NCBI GenBank assembly: GCA_015063805.1
Contig: SVTK01000003.1
Location: 95,802-159,801 of the forward strand
From: Oscillospiraceae bacterium
GTDB lineage: Bacteria; Bacillota; Clostridia; Oscillospirales; CAG-272
DNA: 64,000 nt
Direction of reading: 5' to 3'
Part shown: positions 8,806-16,319 of the stretch, piece by piece
Layout of the letters: every line of letters begins with the position of its first letter
Position numbering within the stretch: position 1 is the stretch's first letter
Notes under the pieces: generated by a model
Told to the model about the DNA's origin: nothing
The model's input: only the letters and a program-made list of their open reading frames with translations
The model's database searches: none
Program-made: the position numbers and the translations under genes

Positions 8806-9333
8806 GTGAAAAAGCTAACCCTGACAAGGCAGGACATTCAAAAAGAACTCCTTGCCAAACTGAACAAAGCCAAAGGTGTTGCAATTCTTTTGACAGTTAT
8901 CATCATTGTCAGCCTGATCATTTACCCTATACACCTGGTAAATTATTTGGATGGAACAATCCTGGATTATCCCCGGGGGAGTGAATTGTCGAATTATATT
9001 TCCCAAGTGGTGATATTTTTGATGCCGGTTTTGATATTGTTTTTTATCATCGTCGTTCTTCACATTTACTACATTGATCTGTACAACATAAAAAAGGGGA
9101 ATTTTGGGGTTACGGAAGATAAGCTTTGCCAAAAAGAAAAGGAACTTCGGCGTTATTATAAACACACAGAAAACGAAAACGCTCTTTATTTCCAATGTGG
9201 CAGAGTGGCGGTTGAAAAAGCGGTTTATTCTTACTCCAATATCGGAGACGAATTTTTTGTTGTTATGCTGAAATTCAAGCGCAACCCGCAACTGGTTTAT
9301 CATGGGAGATACTACGAAATATGTCCGGATTGA
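8806..9333 (+). CDS. Hypothetical two-helix membrane protein
   Basis: About 175 residues. Not recognised. Two strongly hydrophobic segments (ILLTVIIIVSLIIYPIHLV and VVIFLMPVLILFFIIVVLHI) are separated by a roughly 30-residue loop. A soluble C-terminal domain of about 95 residues follows, with an LCQKEKELRRYY helix and beta-like stretches. The likely start is GTG at 8806, with AAAGGTGA 7 bases upstream; ATG at 8788 in the same frame is the alternative. Base composition is more AT-rich than its neighbours, which may indicate later acquisition. It is a single gene between two terminators, with no clear promoter. Confidence 0.6.
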   Translation: MKKLTLTRQDIQKELLAKLNKAKGVAILLTVIIIVSLIIYPIHLVNYLDGTILDYPRGSELSNYISQVVIFLMPVLILFFIIVVLHIYYIDLYNIKKGNFGVTEDKLCQKEKELRRYYKHTENENALYFQCGRVAVEKAVYSYSNIGDEFFVVMLKFKRNPQLVYHGRYYEICPD

Positions 9334-9378
9334 TATATGTTGCCGAATGCCCATCAAGAACGGGGCCCAAATTCAAAG

Positions 9379-9410
9379 AAAACAGCCGCCCATCGGGCGG
9401 CTGTTTTCTT
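9379..9410 (+). terminator. Intrinsic terminator
   Basis: 13-bp stem AAAACAGCCGCCC / GGGCGGCTGTTTT (9379-9391, 9395-9407) with a 3-base loop, then CTT. Confidence 0.9.
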
Positions 9411-9445
9411 ATACGACAGCAGAGCGGATCTGCACGGCCACGCTA

Positions 9446-9474
9446 TTGACACCCCCTCGCTTTTATGCTATCAT
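9446..9474 (+). promoter_or_regulatory. Sigma-A promoter for the zinc-ribbon protein and CN hydrolase-GDPD
   Basis: TTGACA (9446-9451), 17-bp spacer, TATCAT (9469-9474). Confidence 0.85.
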
Positions 9475-9497
9475 AAAAGCAGAAAGAAGGTGCATAT

Positions 9498-9794
9498 ATG
9501 AAAAAGTTTCTGCTTTGCCTCATCACCCTGTGTACGGCATTTTCGCTGACTTCGTGTCAGGTGAACTGGTTTGACCGCAGCTACGATGTGCCGTGGTATG
9601 TGGTGGCGGTGCCGGTGGCGTTGATTTTTGTGATAGGGTACCTTGCCATCATGACCCACACCTATGTCTGCCCCAAGTGCGGGACGGTATTCAAGCCCCG
9701 TTGGTATGAGCTCTCGGCCCTCACCCATTTAAATGGTCGTCGGGTTATGAAATGCCCGAACTGCGGCAGAAGAGGCTTCTGCAAGAGAATATAA
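9498..9794 (+). CDS. Small lipoprotein-like membrane protein with a zinc ribbon
   Basis: 98 residues. The N-terminus MKKFLLCLITLCTAFSLTSC looks like a lipoprotein signal peptide (lipobox LTSC, Cys20). A second hydrophobic helix (WYVVAVPVALIFVIGYLAIM) follows, and then a zinc-ribbon with two CPxC knuckles (CPKC and CPNC) about 30 residues apart. A lipid anchor outside plus one helix would place the zinc ribbon in the cytosol. Similar zinc-ribbon tails occur in uncharacterised small Clostridia proteins. The ATG at 9498 follows GAAGG. It lies 25 bp before the CN hydrolase-GDPD gene and probably shares its transcript. Function unknown. Confidence 0.72.
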   Translation: MKKFLLCLITLCTAFSLTSCQVNWFDRSYDVPWYVVAVPVALIFVIGYLAIMTHTYVCPKCGTVFKPRWYELSALTHLNGRRVMKCPNCGRRGFCKRI

Positions 9795-9819
9795 ATATTG
9801 AAAATAAAGGAGGCTCCCC

Positions 9820-11427
9820 ATGAAGGTCTGTATCATCCAGCCCGCCTATTCCATCGATTATGCCAAGTCTGATGACTACTTTGCCGCGCAGCTGAAGCTC
9901 ATCGATCAATGCGACGAGAGCATGGACCTCATTGTTCTGCCCGAATCCTGCGACGTGCCCTGTCTTGCCGGCTCCAAGGAGAATGGACGGCGATCCAGCG
10001 AAAAATACAACGGCATTCTGCTGGAGAAGGTTGCCGAGACTGCCAGACGGTGCAATGCCATGGTGTTTGTCAACGCCCGTTCCTATGCCGAAAGTCCCGC
10101 GGGTCGGAATACTACCTATGCCTTCAATCGCCGGGGGGAGATCGTGGGCAAGTACTTCAAGCAGCATCTGACCCCGGGTGAGGTGAGACGGACTCGCCTG
10201 GATAGCGACTATACCTACGAGCACTCCGAGCCCACTGTGATCGAGATGGAGGGCCTGCGCTTCGGCTTCCTTACCTGCTACGATTTCTATTTTTATGAAG
10301 CATTCGCCAACATGGCGCGGCAGAATCTGGACATCATCATCGGCTGCTCCCATCAGCGCAGTGATACTCACCTCGCTCTGGAGATCATGTCCCAAAACCT
10401 TGCCTACAACACCAACACCTATGTGATCCGCTCCTCGGTGTCCATGGACGAGAATTCCGACATTGGCGGCGGCTCCATGGTGGTTGCCCCCACGGGGAAA
10501 GTCCTGGTGAATATGTACAGCCGCGTGGGGCTGGAAACGGTGGAGATCGACCCGCACGAGAAGTACTACAAGCCGGCGGGCTTCCGCAATCCCCTCTCCG
10601 CCCACTACGAATACATCGAAAAGGGACGCCGCCCCTGGAAATACCGTCCCGGGGGAAGCGCCATCGTCCGTCACGACGAGGTGATGCCCTATCCCCGCAC
10701 CTGTGCGCATCGGGGCTTCAATTCGGTCGCCCCCGAGAACAGTCTCCCCGCTTACGGTGCCGCCATCGCCATGGGTGCGGAGGAGATCGAATTTGACCTT
10801 TGGTTCACCCGGGATGGGGAAGTGGTGTCCATCCACGATTCCAAGCTGGATCGGGTGTCCAACGGCACGGGCAGGGTGAAGGATTACACCTTGGCCGAGC
10901 TGCGGGAGCTTGACTTCGGCAGTAAGCGGGGACCGGCTTTTGCGGGGATGAAGATCCCCACCTTTGAGGAAATTCTGCAGAAGTTTGCCTGCCACTGCAT
11001 CATGAATATCCACCTCAAGACCCAGGGGGAGAAGCCCGAGTATTTGGACCGGGTGGTTCAGCTGATCAAAAAGTACGACTGCGAGAAATACGTCTACTTT
11101 ATGAGCGGGCAGGACGAGTTCCTGGAGCGCCTGCAGCGGGAGTATCCCGAGATCCCGCGCTGCTGCGGCGGCGGAGATGGGAAGTGGGAGATCGTTGACC
11201 GCGCCATCAAGTACGGCTGCAGGAAGCTGCAGTTTGTCAAGGGCTACATCAACCGCGAGATGGTGGAGAAGGCACACGCCAATGGGATCATCTGCAATGT
11301 GTTCTGGTCGGACGATCCCGCCGAGACCGAAGAATTTTTGGATATGGGTGTGGATGTGATCCTCACCAACGATTTCCATACCATCGCCTCGGTGGTGAAC
11401 CGGAGAGAAAAATATATCACTTATTGA
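9820..11427 (+). CDS. Fused carbon-nitrogen hydrolase and glycerophosphodiester phosphodiesterase
   Basis: 535 residues in two enzyme domains. Residues 1-265 are a nitrilase-superfamily amidase with the expected Glu-Lys-Cys triad: E42 (LPES), K114 (KYFKQHL) and C153 (FLTCYDF). Residues 290-530 are a GDPD TIM barrel with H297-R298-G299, PENS at 305-308, metal ligands E324/D326 and general acid H339 (SIHD). GDPDs release sn-glycerol-3-phosphate from glycerophosphodiesters; the amidase domain would cleave a C-N bond. No signal peptide or membrane segment is seen, so it is cytosolic. The reading frame is continuous through the junction. AAAGGAGG precedes the ATG. A lipid-derived N-acylated head group is a possible substrate, by inference only. 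Confidence 0.88.
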   Translation: MKVCIIQPAYSIDYAKSDDYFAAQLKLIDQCDESMDLIVLPESCDVPCLAGSKENGRRSSEKYNGILLEKVAETARRCNAMVFVNARSYAESPAGRNTTYAFNRRGEIVGKYFKQHLTPGEVRRTRLDSDYTYEHSEPTVIEMEGLRFGFLTCYDFYFYEAFANMARQNLDIIIGCSHQRSDTHLALEIMSQNLAYNTNTYVIRSSVSMDENSDIGGGSMVVAPTGKVLVNMYSRVGLETVEIDPHEKYYKPAGFRNPLSAHYEYIEKGRRPWKYRPGGSAIVRHDEVMPYPRTCAHRGFNSVAPENSLPAYGAAIAMGAEEIEFDLWFTRDGEVVSIHDSKLDRVSNGTGRVKDYTLAELRELDFGSKRGPAFAGMKIPTFEEILQKFACHCIMNIHLKTQGEKPEYLDRVVQLIKKYDCEKYVYFMSGQDEFLERLQREYPEIPRCCGGGDGKWEIVDRAIKYGCRKLQFVKGYINREMVEKAHANGIICNVFWSDDPAETEEFLDMGVDVILTNDFHTIASVVNRREKYITY

Positions 11428-11475
11428 TCGGTCGAAAAATGTCAGCTCCGCGCTCTCCGATGTGAGGGAACGGGG

Positions 11476-11504
11476 TTGACTTTTTTTTGCAGAAGGATTA
11501 TAAT
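11476..11504 (+). promoter_or_regulatory. Sigma-A promoter for MFS carrier and ceramidase-like gene
   Basis: TTGACT (11476-11481), 17-bp spacer, TATAAT (11499-11504), then GGAAGGAG before the ATG at 11541. Confidence 0.85.
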
Positions 11505-11540
11505 TAGATCGTATTTTGATCCGCGGAAGGAGAAATATCC

Positions 11541-12827
11541 ATGGTACCAACCGAAACCAGAAAGAGATTCGACTACAAGTGGGTTATCGTTGCCGTGTGC
11601 TTTTTGATGGTAATGATCTCCCTCGGCTTTGGCAGCTCCACAAAATCCCTTTTCCCCGATGAGATCGCCGAGGCACTGGGGGTTGAGCGGAGTCTTGTTT
11701 CCATCGGCGAGAGCTGCCGCTTTATCGCCACGGCGGTGATCAATGTGTTTTTCAGCGTGCTGGTGGTGAAGTTTGGGCCGAAGAAGCTGATCTGTGCGGG
11801 CTATCTCTCGCTGATTGCGGCGACTTTTCTTTACTCCATTGCCGATAACCTGATTCTGATTTATCTTGCGGGTACGCTGCTGGGTGTGGGTTTTTCCTGG
11901 ACCACAACCACCATGGTGGGATATGTGGTGGGAATTTGGTGCTCGGAAAACAAGGGGACCATCATGGGTCTCATCCTTGCCTCCAACGGCCTGGGCGGCG
12001 CAATCGCCATTCGTTTGGTGGGCGCGCTCATTGACCCTAACGTAACGGGCAGCTACCGCAATGGCTACCGCCTGATCTCAGCAGTGATGGCGGTGACTCT
12101 GGTCATTCTCATGATTTTCTTCCGCAACCGCCCAAAGGATTCGGATAAACCCCTGCCCAAGCCCGGCGGAAAGAAGAAAAAGCGTGGCCGCGACTGGGTG
12201 GGCATTCCCTTCTCTGAAGCGGTGAAGAAGTTCTACTTCTGGGGTGCACTGATTTGTATCTTTTGTACCGGTCTCATTCTGCAAGGCTCCCACGGCATTG
12301 CTGCTATGCATTTCAAGGATGTGGGCATCGACTACGGCGCAGTAAAGTCTTTGCTTTCTTTCGGTTCGCTGATCCTGGCCGGCTCAAAGTTCCTGACCGG
12401 TGTGATCTATGACCGCTTCGGTCTGCGGGTGGCGGCTTCCTCCTGTACGCTTTTGGCGATTATTTCTACCTTTCTTTTGGTGTTTATCCGCGGTAATGAT
12501 GCCGGGGTTGTGTTGGCGTCGATTTACGTGGTGTGCGGTCAATGTTCGTTGCCGTTGGAGACCATTATGCTTCCCATCTATGCTGCCGATCTCTTCGGTG
12601 AGCAGTCCTTTGCCAAGGTAATGGGACTGTTCGTTTCGGTGAATACGGCAGGCTATGCCGTGGGCGCACCGCTGATGAACCTTTGCTACGATATATCCGG
12701 CAGTTATGTTCCCGCGCTGATCGCGGTGGGGATAGTGATGAGTGTTGTTTTTGTGCTGCTGCAGATCGTGATCACGCAGGCACATCGGGAACAGAAGCGC
12801 GTGGAGAGCGAGATCTCAGCCGCATAA
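11541..12827 (+). CDS. MFS transporter (oxalate/formate or monocarboxylate-like)
   Basis: A 428-residue integral membrane carrier with about 12 hydrophobic segments and a cytosolic loop rich in Lys/Gly (KPGGKKKKRGRDW) between helices 6 and 7. The general pattern (GFGSSTKSLFPDEIAEALGV, then GVGFSWTTTTMVGYVVGIWC) resembles the MCT/OFA branch of the major facilitator superfamily, which moves small organic anions. The substrate cannot be inferred. It is probably co-transcribed with the ceramidase-like gene 57 bp downstream. Its last 110 bp are present again, nearly identical, at 16001-16111 inside a chimeric scar. Confidence 0.85.
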   Translation: MVPTETRKRFDYKWVIVAVCFLMVMISLGFGSSTKSLFPDEIAEALGVERSLVSIGESCRFIATAVINVFFSVLVVKFGPKKLICAGYLSLIAATFLYSIADNLILIYLAGTLLGVGFSWTTTTMVGYVVGIWCSENKGTIMGLILASNGLGGAIAIRLVGALIDPNVTGSYRNGYRLISAVMAVTLVILMIFFRNRPKDSDKPLPKPGGKKKKRGRDWVGIPFSEAVKKFYFWGALICIFCTGLILQGSHGIAAMHFKDVGIDYGAVKSLLSFGSLILAGSKFLTGVIYDRFGLRVAASSCTLLAIISTFLLVFIRGNDAGVVLASIYVVCGQCSLPLETIMLPIYAADLFGEQSFAKVMGLFVSVNTAGYAVGAPLMNLCYDISGSYVPALIAVGIVMSVVFVLLQIVITQAHREQKRVESEISAA

Positions 12828-12884
12828 TGGCATCCCGATGAAACATCCGCTGCCGGCTGCGCAGAGTGAAGAAGGGAAGTATGG

Positions 12885-14192
12885 ATGAAGGAAAAGTTTT
12901 GTGTTGGGTGCTGCAAAAAAATCATTACGCCGCCCCTGGGGACGCCGCTGTACGGCTATCCCGATTATGAAAATCGCAAGGCGGAATCGGTGCACGACGA
13001 TCTTTACGCCAATGCGGCGGTGTTCGGTGCAGAGGTGCCCGAGGCGGTTTTGGTCAGCCTGGACCTGTGTACCATGCAGGCCGCCTTGGCAGACCGTATC
13101 CGTGCCGCCGTGGGAGAGAAGGCAGGGATTCCGGCGGAGCAGGTGATCATCTGCCTGATCCATACTCATTCCGGCCCCTGTACCGCCGTCTCCGGGATCT
13201 GCGACCCGGCAACCGATCCATACATCAACGAAACGCTTATCCCTGCTATCCTGAAGGCTGTGGGTGAAGCGGCGGCGGATATGCACCCCACAAAGCTTGG
13301 GATCGGTACGACCCAAAGCCTGGTGGGGATCAACCGCAGACAGATTCTCGCTGATGGAAGAACAGTGCTGGGACAGAACCCCTACGGCTGCTTTGATCCC
13401 GAAATGACGGTGCTGGCTTTTGTGGGAGAGGATGACAAGCCTCTTTTGAACATCATCCACTACGGCGCTCACGCCACTGCCTCGGGAAAGGTTCCCGCCA
13501 TTACCCGGGATTGGCCGGGCTATATGGTGGATCGCATGGAGGCACTGACCGGAGCCATGACCTTCTTTATCAACGGCGCAGAGGGGGACGTTGGTCCCAG
13601 ACTGTCCAGCGGAAGGACAACCGGCGATCTGACCCATGCGGCCGAAATTGGTGGAGTGGCGGCCGTGGATGCCATACGGGCATACCGGGCTATCCCGGGC
13701 TATCGGGCGGTGCATTTCCGAACGGTGACGGGGCAAGTGACCCTCCCCTATCGCCCCTTCCCGCGTCGGGAAGAAATTACCGCAGAGATGGCGGAGATGG
13801 AAGGCAAACCCATGGCCGGCTTGGATCTGCGGAAATACCAGGTGCTGAAGCAGCGGCTGGCGGTGCTGGATTCCGGCGGGGAGATCCCCGTGTCCCGGAC
13901 GCTCGGGCAGGTACTGTTTGCCTTCAACGAGGCGGTTCTGGTGCCGTTCCCCTTTGAGATGTTCTCGGAGATTACCGTGCGCCTGCGACAGTACAGCCCC
14001 TTCGGCCATACCCTTGGCCTATCTAACGCCAATGGAACACTGGCCTATCTTCCTTCCAAAGAGCAAATCCCCCGAGGGGGCTATGAGGTGAGAAAATTCA
14101 CCGAAAGCCACATTTTCCCCATGGCGGACAATACCGATGATGTGATCATCGGAGAAAACCTGCGGCTCATTGAGGAAATTTTTGCCCAGTGA
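12885..14192 (+). CDS. Neutral/alkaline ceramidase N-domain-like hydrolase
   Basis: 435 residues resembling the zinc-dependent N-terminal domain of neutral/alkaline ceramidases, which hydrolyse the amide bond of ceramides. Family blocks seen: ITPPLGTPLYGY near the start, LIHTHSGP (zinc His pair), HYGAHATAS and FINGAEGDVGPR. Classical neutral ceramidases are larger (650-750 residues) and secreted; this one has no signal peptide and lacks the C-terminal beta domain. Short relatives are common in Clostridia and Bacteroidetes, and their substrates are unproven. GAAGGGAAG precedes the ATG. A strong bidirectional terminator separates it from the convergent OPA carrier gene. Confidence 0.82.
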   Translation: MKEKFCVGCCKKIITPPLGTPLYGYPDYENRKAESVHDDLYANAAVFGAEVPEAVLVSLDLCTMQAALADRIRAAVGEKAGIPAEQVIICLIHTHSGPCTAVSGICDPATDPYINETLIPAILKAVGEAAADMHPTKLGIGTTQSLVGINRRQILADGRTVLGQNPYGCFDPEMTVLAFVGEDDKPLLNIIHYGAHATASGKVPAITRDWPGYMVDRMEALTGAMTFFINGAEGDVGPRLSSGRTTGDLTHAAEIGGVAAVDAIRAYRAIPGYRAVHFRTVTGQVTLPYRPFPRREEITAEMAEMEGKPMAGLDLRKYQVLKQRLAVLDSGGEIPVSRTLGQVLFAFNEAVLVPFPFEMFSEITVRLRQYSPFGHTLGLSNANGTLAYLPSKEQIPRGGYEVRKFTESHIFPMADNTDDVIIGENLRLIEEIFAQ

Positions 14193-14215
14193 CGTTGAGT
14201 CTATGCTCTGTAAGA

Positions 14216-14256
14216 AAAAGCGGGTCGGAACTCAGGTTGAGTTCCGACCCGCTTTT
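14216..14256. terminator. Bidirectional terminator between convergent genes
   Basis: 18-bp perfect stem (14216-14233 with 14239-14256) with loop AGGTT, A-rich before and T-rich after. Confidence 0.92.
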
Positions 14257-14266
14257 GGACAGTGAT

Positions 14267-15571
14267 TTAGATTCTCTTTGTTTTCATCTTTTTGGCGATC
14301 AGCGTGAGAACGAGCATGATGACATACAGGCATCCGATGGTGATGAAGATTGCAGGCCAGCCAAAGGTGTCCTTGACAAAGCCAAACACCATAGCCTGAA
14401 CCGCAGCGCCCATATAGACCGCCCAGTCAAGCACACCAACGATGGTAGAGGAGAACGCGCGGCCGCCCATATCTCCCGCAACTGCCCAGATAACGCCCGT
14501 GACCATTCCCGAAATCCCAAGAACAAACAGCATGATGGATGCCGTCATCTGTTGGGTAATGAAGGGGAAGATGCACATACCGGCGAAGGTGACAACGGAA
14601 GCGAGGGCAAGCATCGGTTCGCGTTTGCCCTTGAACACCTTATCGGTGATGAGCGGGAAAACAAACATTGCACAGGCCTGGCCGAGCGGCAGAAGGATTG
14701 AGCTGAAGATTCCGTCCTTGATGGACAGCCCCATTACTTCACCGAAGTATGTAGGGACCCAAGTGAGAAGACCGTATCGGCCCACACCGGCGATGGCGGA
14801 AATCAGACAGAAGATCAGAATTTTGGGCTCTCTGAAAAGCACCGCATAGGGATACAGATATCCCTTTTCCTCGATGCTGCGGATAAGCTCCGCGTCACGC
14901 TTTTCTGTTTCTGCGTCTTCCTCGACAAACGGAGCAAGTCCCACGTCTTCCGGCTTTTCTTTGAAGAAGAAGTAGAAGGCAATGAGCATCAGTACCATGG
15001 GGATCATGGGGTATCTGAACGCAGCGCGCCAGCCCCACTCGGGGTTGAGCTCAAGGCAAAGGAGAATGGTAAGGTAGGTGATGACCTGGGCAAGCCCCGA
15101 GAATGCCGTGGTAAGACCCGAAGCGAAACCTCGCTTGCTCTTGGGCCACCATTTGTTGAGAACGCCGAGGCCGTTTGCCCAAACCATCGACTGGAAGAAA
15201 CCGTTGAGCCCCCACAGAATGGCAATCATTGGAATGGAATGCTGAAAAGAGATGATGACGTTGATGGCAGCAGAACCGATGATGCCTACCATCATAAAGC
15301 GTTTATATCCGAAAAATGCACCGAGACGGCCGTTAATGAGCTGTCCAAATGCGTAGCACCAGAAAAGTGCCGATGTGACAATGCCGAGTGCGGTAGTGGT
15401 AGAGCCGAGTCCCTCCGCCATCAGAGAAAGCACAAGATTAATATTCTGCCTTCCGTTATAAAAGAAAAGGTAGGTAATGCCAAAGCTGAGCAGCATCAGC
15501 CAGCCCCAGCGGGTAAATTTCCTATAATCTGACGACGAATAGCCATAGGTACTGGTTTTTCTCGGATGCAT
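14267..15571 (-). CDS. OPA-family MFS transporter (GlpT/UhpC-like)
   Basis: A 434-residue carrier with about 12 membrane segments. It belongs to the organophosphate:phosphate antiporter branch: the N-terminal block FFYNGRQNINLVLSLM, the helix 4 region NGFFQSMVWANGLGVLNKWWP with SKRGFASGL, and central AGVGRYGLLTWVPTYF are typical of GlpT/UhpC. Such carriers import glycerol-3-phosphate or sugar phosphates in exchange for Pi, which would fit the nearby glycerophosphodiesterase; the link is inferred. AAGGAGGAA precedes the start at 15571. Confidence 0.88.
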   Translation of the reverse strand: MHPRKTSTYGYSSSDYRKFTRWGWLMLLSFGITYLFFYNGRQNINLVLSLMAEGLGSTTTALGIVTSALFWCYAFGQLINGRLGAFFGYKRFMMVGIIGSAAINVIISFQHSIPMIAILWGLNGFFQSMVWANGLGVLNKWWPKSKRGFASGLTTAFSGLAQVITYLTILLCLELNPEWGWRAAFRYPMIPMVLMLIAFYFFFKEKPEDVGLAPFVEEDAETEKRDAELIRSIEEKGYLYPYAVLFREPKILIFCLISAIAGVGRYGLLTWVPTYFGEVMGLSIKDGIFSSILLPLGQACAMFVFPLITDKVFKGKREPMLALASVVTFAGMCIFPFITQQMTASIMLFVLGISGMVTGVIWAVAGDMGGRAFSSTIVGVLDWAVYMGAAVQAMVFGFVKDTFGWPAIFITIGCLYVIMLVLTLIAKKMKTKRI

Positions 15572-15606
15572 TACGATATTCCTCCTTGAGTCGAATACAC
15601 AATTTC

Positions 15607-15636
15607 ATTATAGCATAGCCGTCGGAAAACTGTCAA
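15607..15636 (-). promoter_or_regulatory. Sigma-A promoter for the OPA carrier
   Basis: Minus strand TTGACA (15636-15631), 18-bp spacer, TATAAT (15612-15607). Confidence 0.85.
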
Positions 15637-15828
15637 TACAGCAACGAACCGAATTATATGGAAAAGCGTTGTGGCCCCTTTGGCTATTTATGCTGATTTT
15701 TGCGTTATTTATCACTTCCTGTTGCGGTAAAACGGAAAAATGGGAAAATTTGCAGTTGCGTAGCTATAGGGAAGATACAGAAAGGGAAATTTTGACGGGA
15801 ATCCTGTCAGATTTTTGGGAACGTACTC

Positions 15829-15857
15829 TTGCCAAAGAAAAAAATATATGCTATACT
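15829..15857 (+). promoter_or_regulatory. Duplicated copy of the M42 peptidase promoter
   Basis: TTGCCA (15829-15834), 17 bp, TATACT (15852-15857). It is almost the same sequence as the promoter at 19036-19064 and here drives only a truncated chimeric frame. Confidence 0.75.
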
Positions 15858-15902
15858 GAGCTTACCAAGGGCGCGTTCCAATTCACTATAATGAGGTGTA
15901 TG

Positions 15903-16112
15903 ATGATTTTTTCTGTTGACCAATCCTATCTGACCGAGGCGTTCTGTCGAATTGTGTCGGTCCCCAGCCCTGTGGGCTATTCCCGGGAGCTCAATCCAGT
16001 GCTGATTGCGGTGGGGATAGTGATGAGTGTTGTTTTTGTGCTGCTGCAGATCGTGATCACGCAGGCACATCGGGAACAGAAGCGCGTGGAGAGCGAGATC
16101 TCAGCCGCGTAA
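15903..16112 (+). pseudogene. Chimeric remnant: M42 peptidase 5' end fused to MFS 3' end
   Basis: A 69-codon open frame. The first 34 residues (MIFSVDQSYLTEAFCRIVSV...) copy the start of the M42 peptidase at 19109, including its promoter and ribosome binding site. The last 35 residues (IAVGIVMSVVFVLL...EISAA) copy the C-terminus of the MFS carrier ending at 12827. The switch occurs at 16001-16004 (GCTG), a tetranucleotide present in both parents (12716-12719 and 19207-19210), and the frame is kept. The MFS part differs from its parent at about 2 of 110 bases. The peptidase part differs at about 10 of 175 and includes an indel. It is unlikely to make a functional protein. Confidence 0.9.
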
Positions 16113-16139
16113 GCCCGTGATTTTTCATAGTTCACTTTG

Positions 16140-16176
16140 GAGAGAGTGCAGAATTGCACTCTCTCTTTTAGCTTTT
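16140..16176 (+). terminator. Intrinsic terminator after the chimeric remnant
   Basis: 11-bp stem GAGAGAGTGCA / TGCACTCTCTC (16140-16150, 16155-16165), then TTTTAGCTTTTT. Confidence 0.88.
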
Positions 16177-16250
16177 TCTCACACCTTTTTCCACGGATAA
16201 TGCGCAAACGCCTTGTGAACAAGGTAAGGGATGAAATTTTTGAAAAAACC

Positions 16251-16279
16251 TTGACAGATGGAGGGAATGTGTGTATAAT
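16251..16279 (+). promoter_or_regulatory. Consensus promoter of the SorC-dehydrogenase-aldolase operon
   Basis: TTGACA (16251-16256), 17-bp spacer, TATAAT (16274-16279). The last base of the -10 box is the first base of the operator described next. Confidence 0.9.
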
Positions 16280-16309
16280 TACAATTGTATATATCTATTA
16301 CATTTGTAA
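16279..16309 (+). promoter_or_regulatory. Putative SorC-family operator
   Basis: Inverted half-sites TTACAATTGT (16279-16288) and ACATTTGTAA (16300-16309) match at 9 of 10 positions and are centred 21 bp apart, two helical turns. The site covers the transcription start, which suggests autorepression by the regulator encoded immediately downstream. Confidence 0.65.
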
Positions 16310-16319
16310 AGGATTTGCG

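Noticed and set aside
15669..15900. Upstream extension of the chimeric frame that looks like a lipoprotein signal (FITSC)
   Set aside because: TTG start without a ribosome binding site, and the frame runs through the duplicated promoter; treated as chance.
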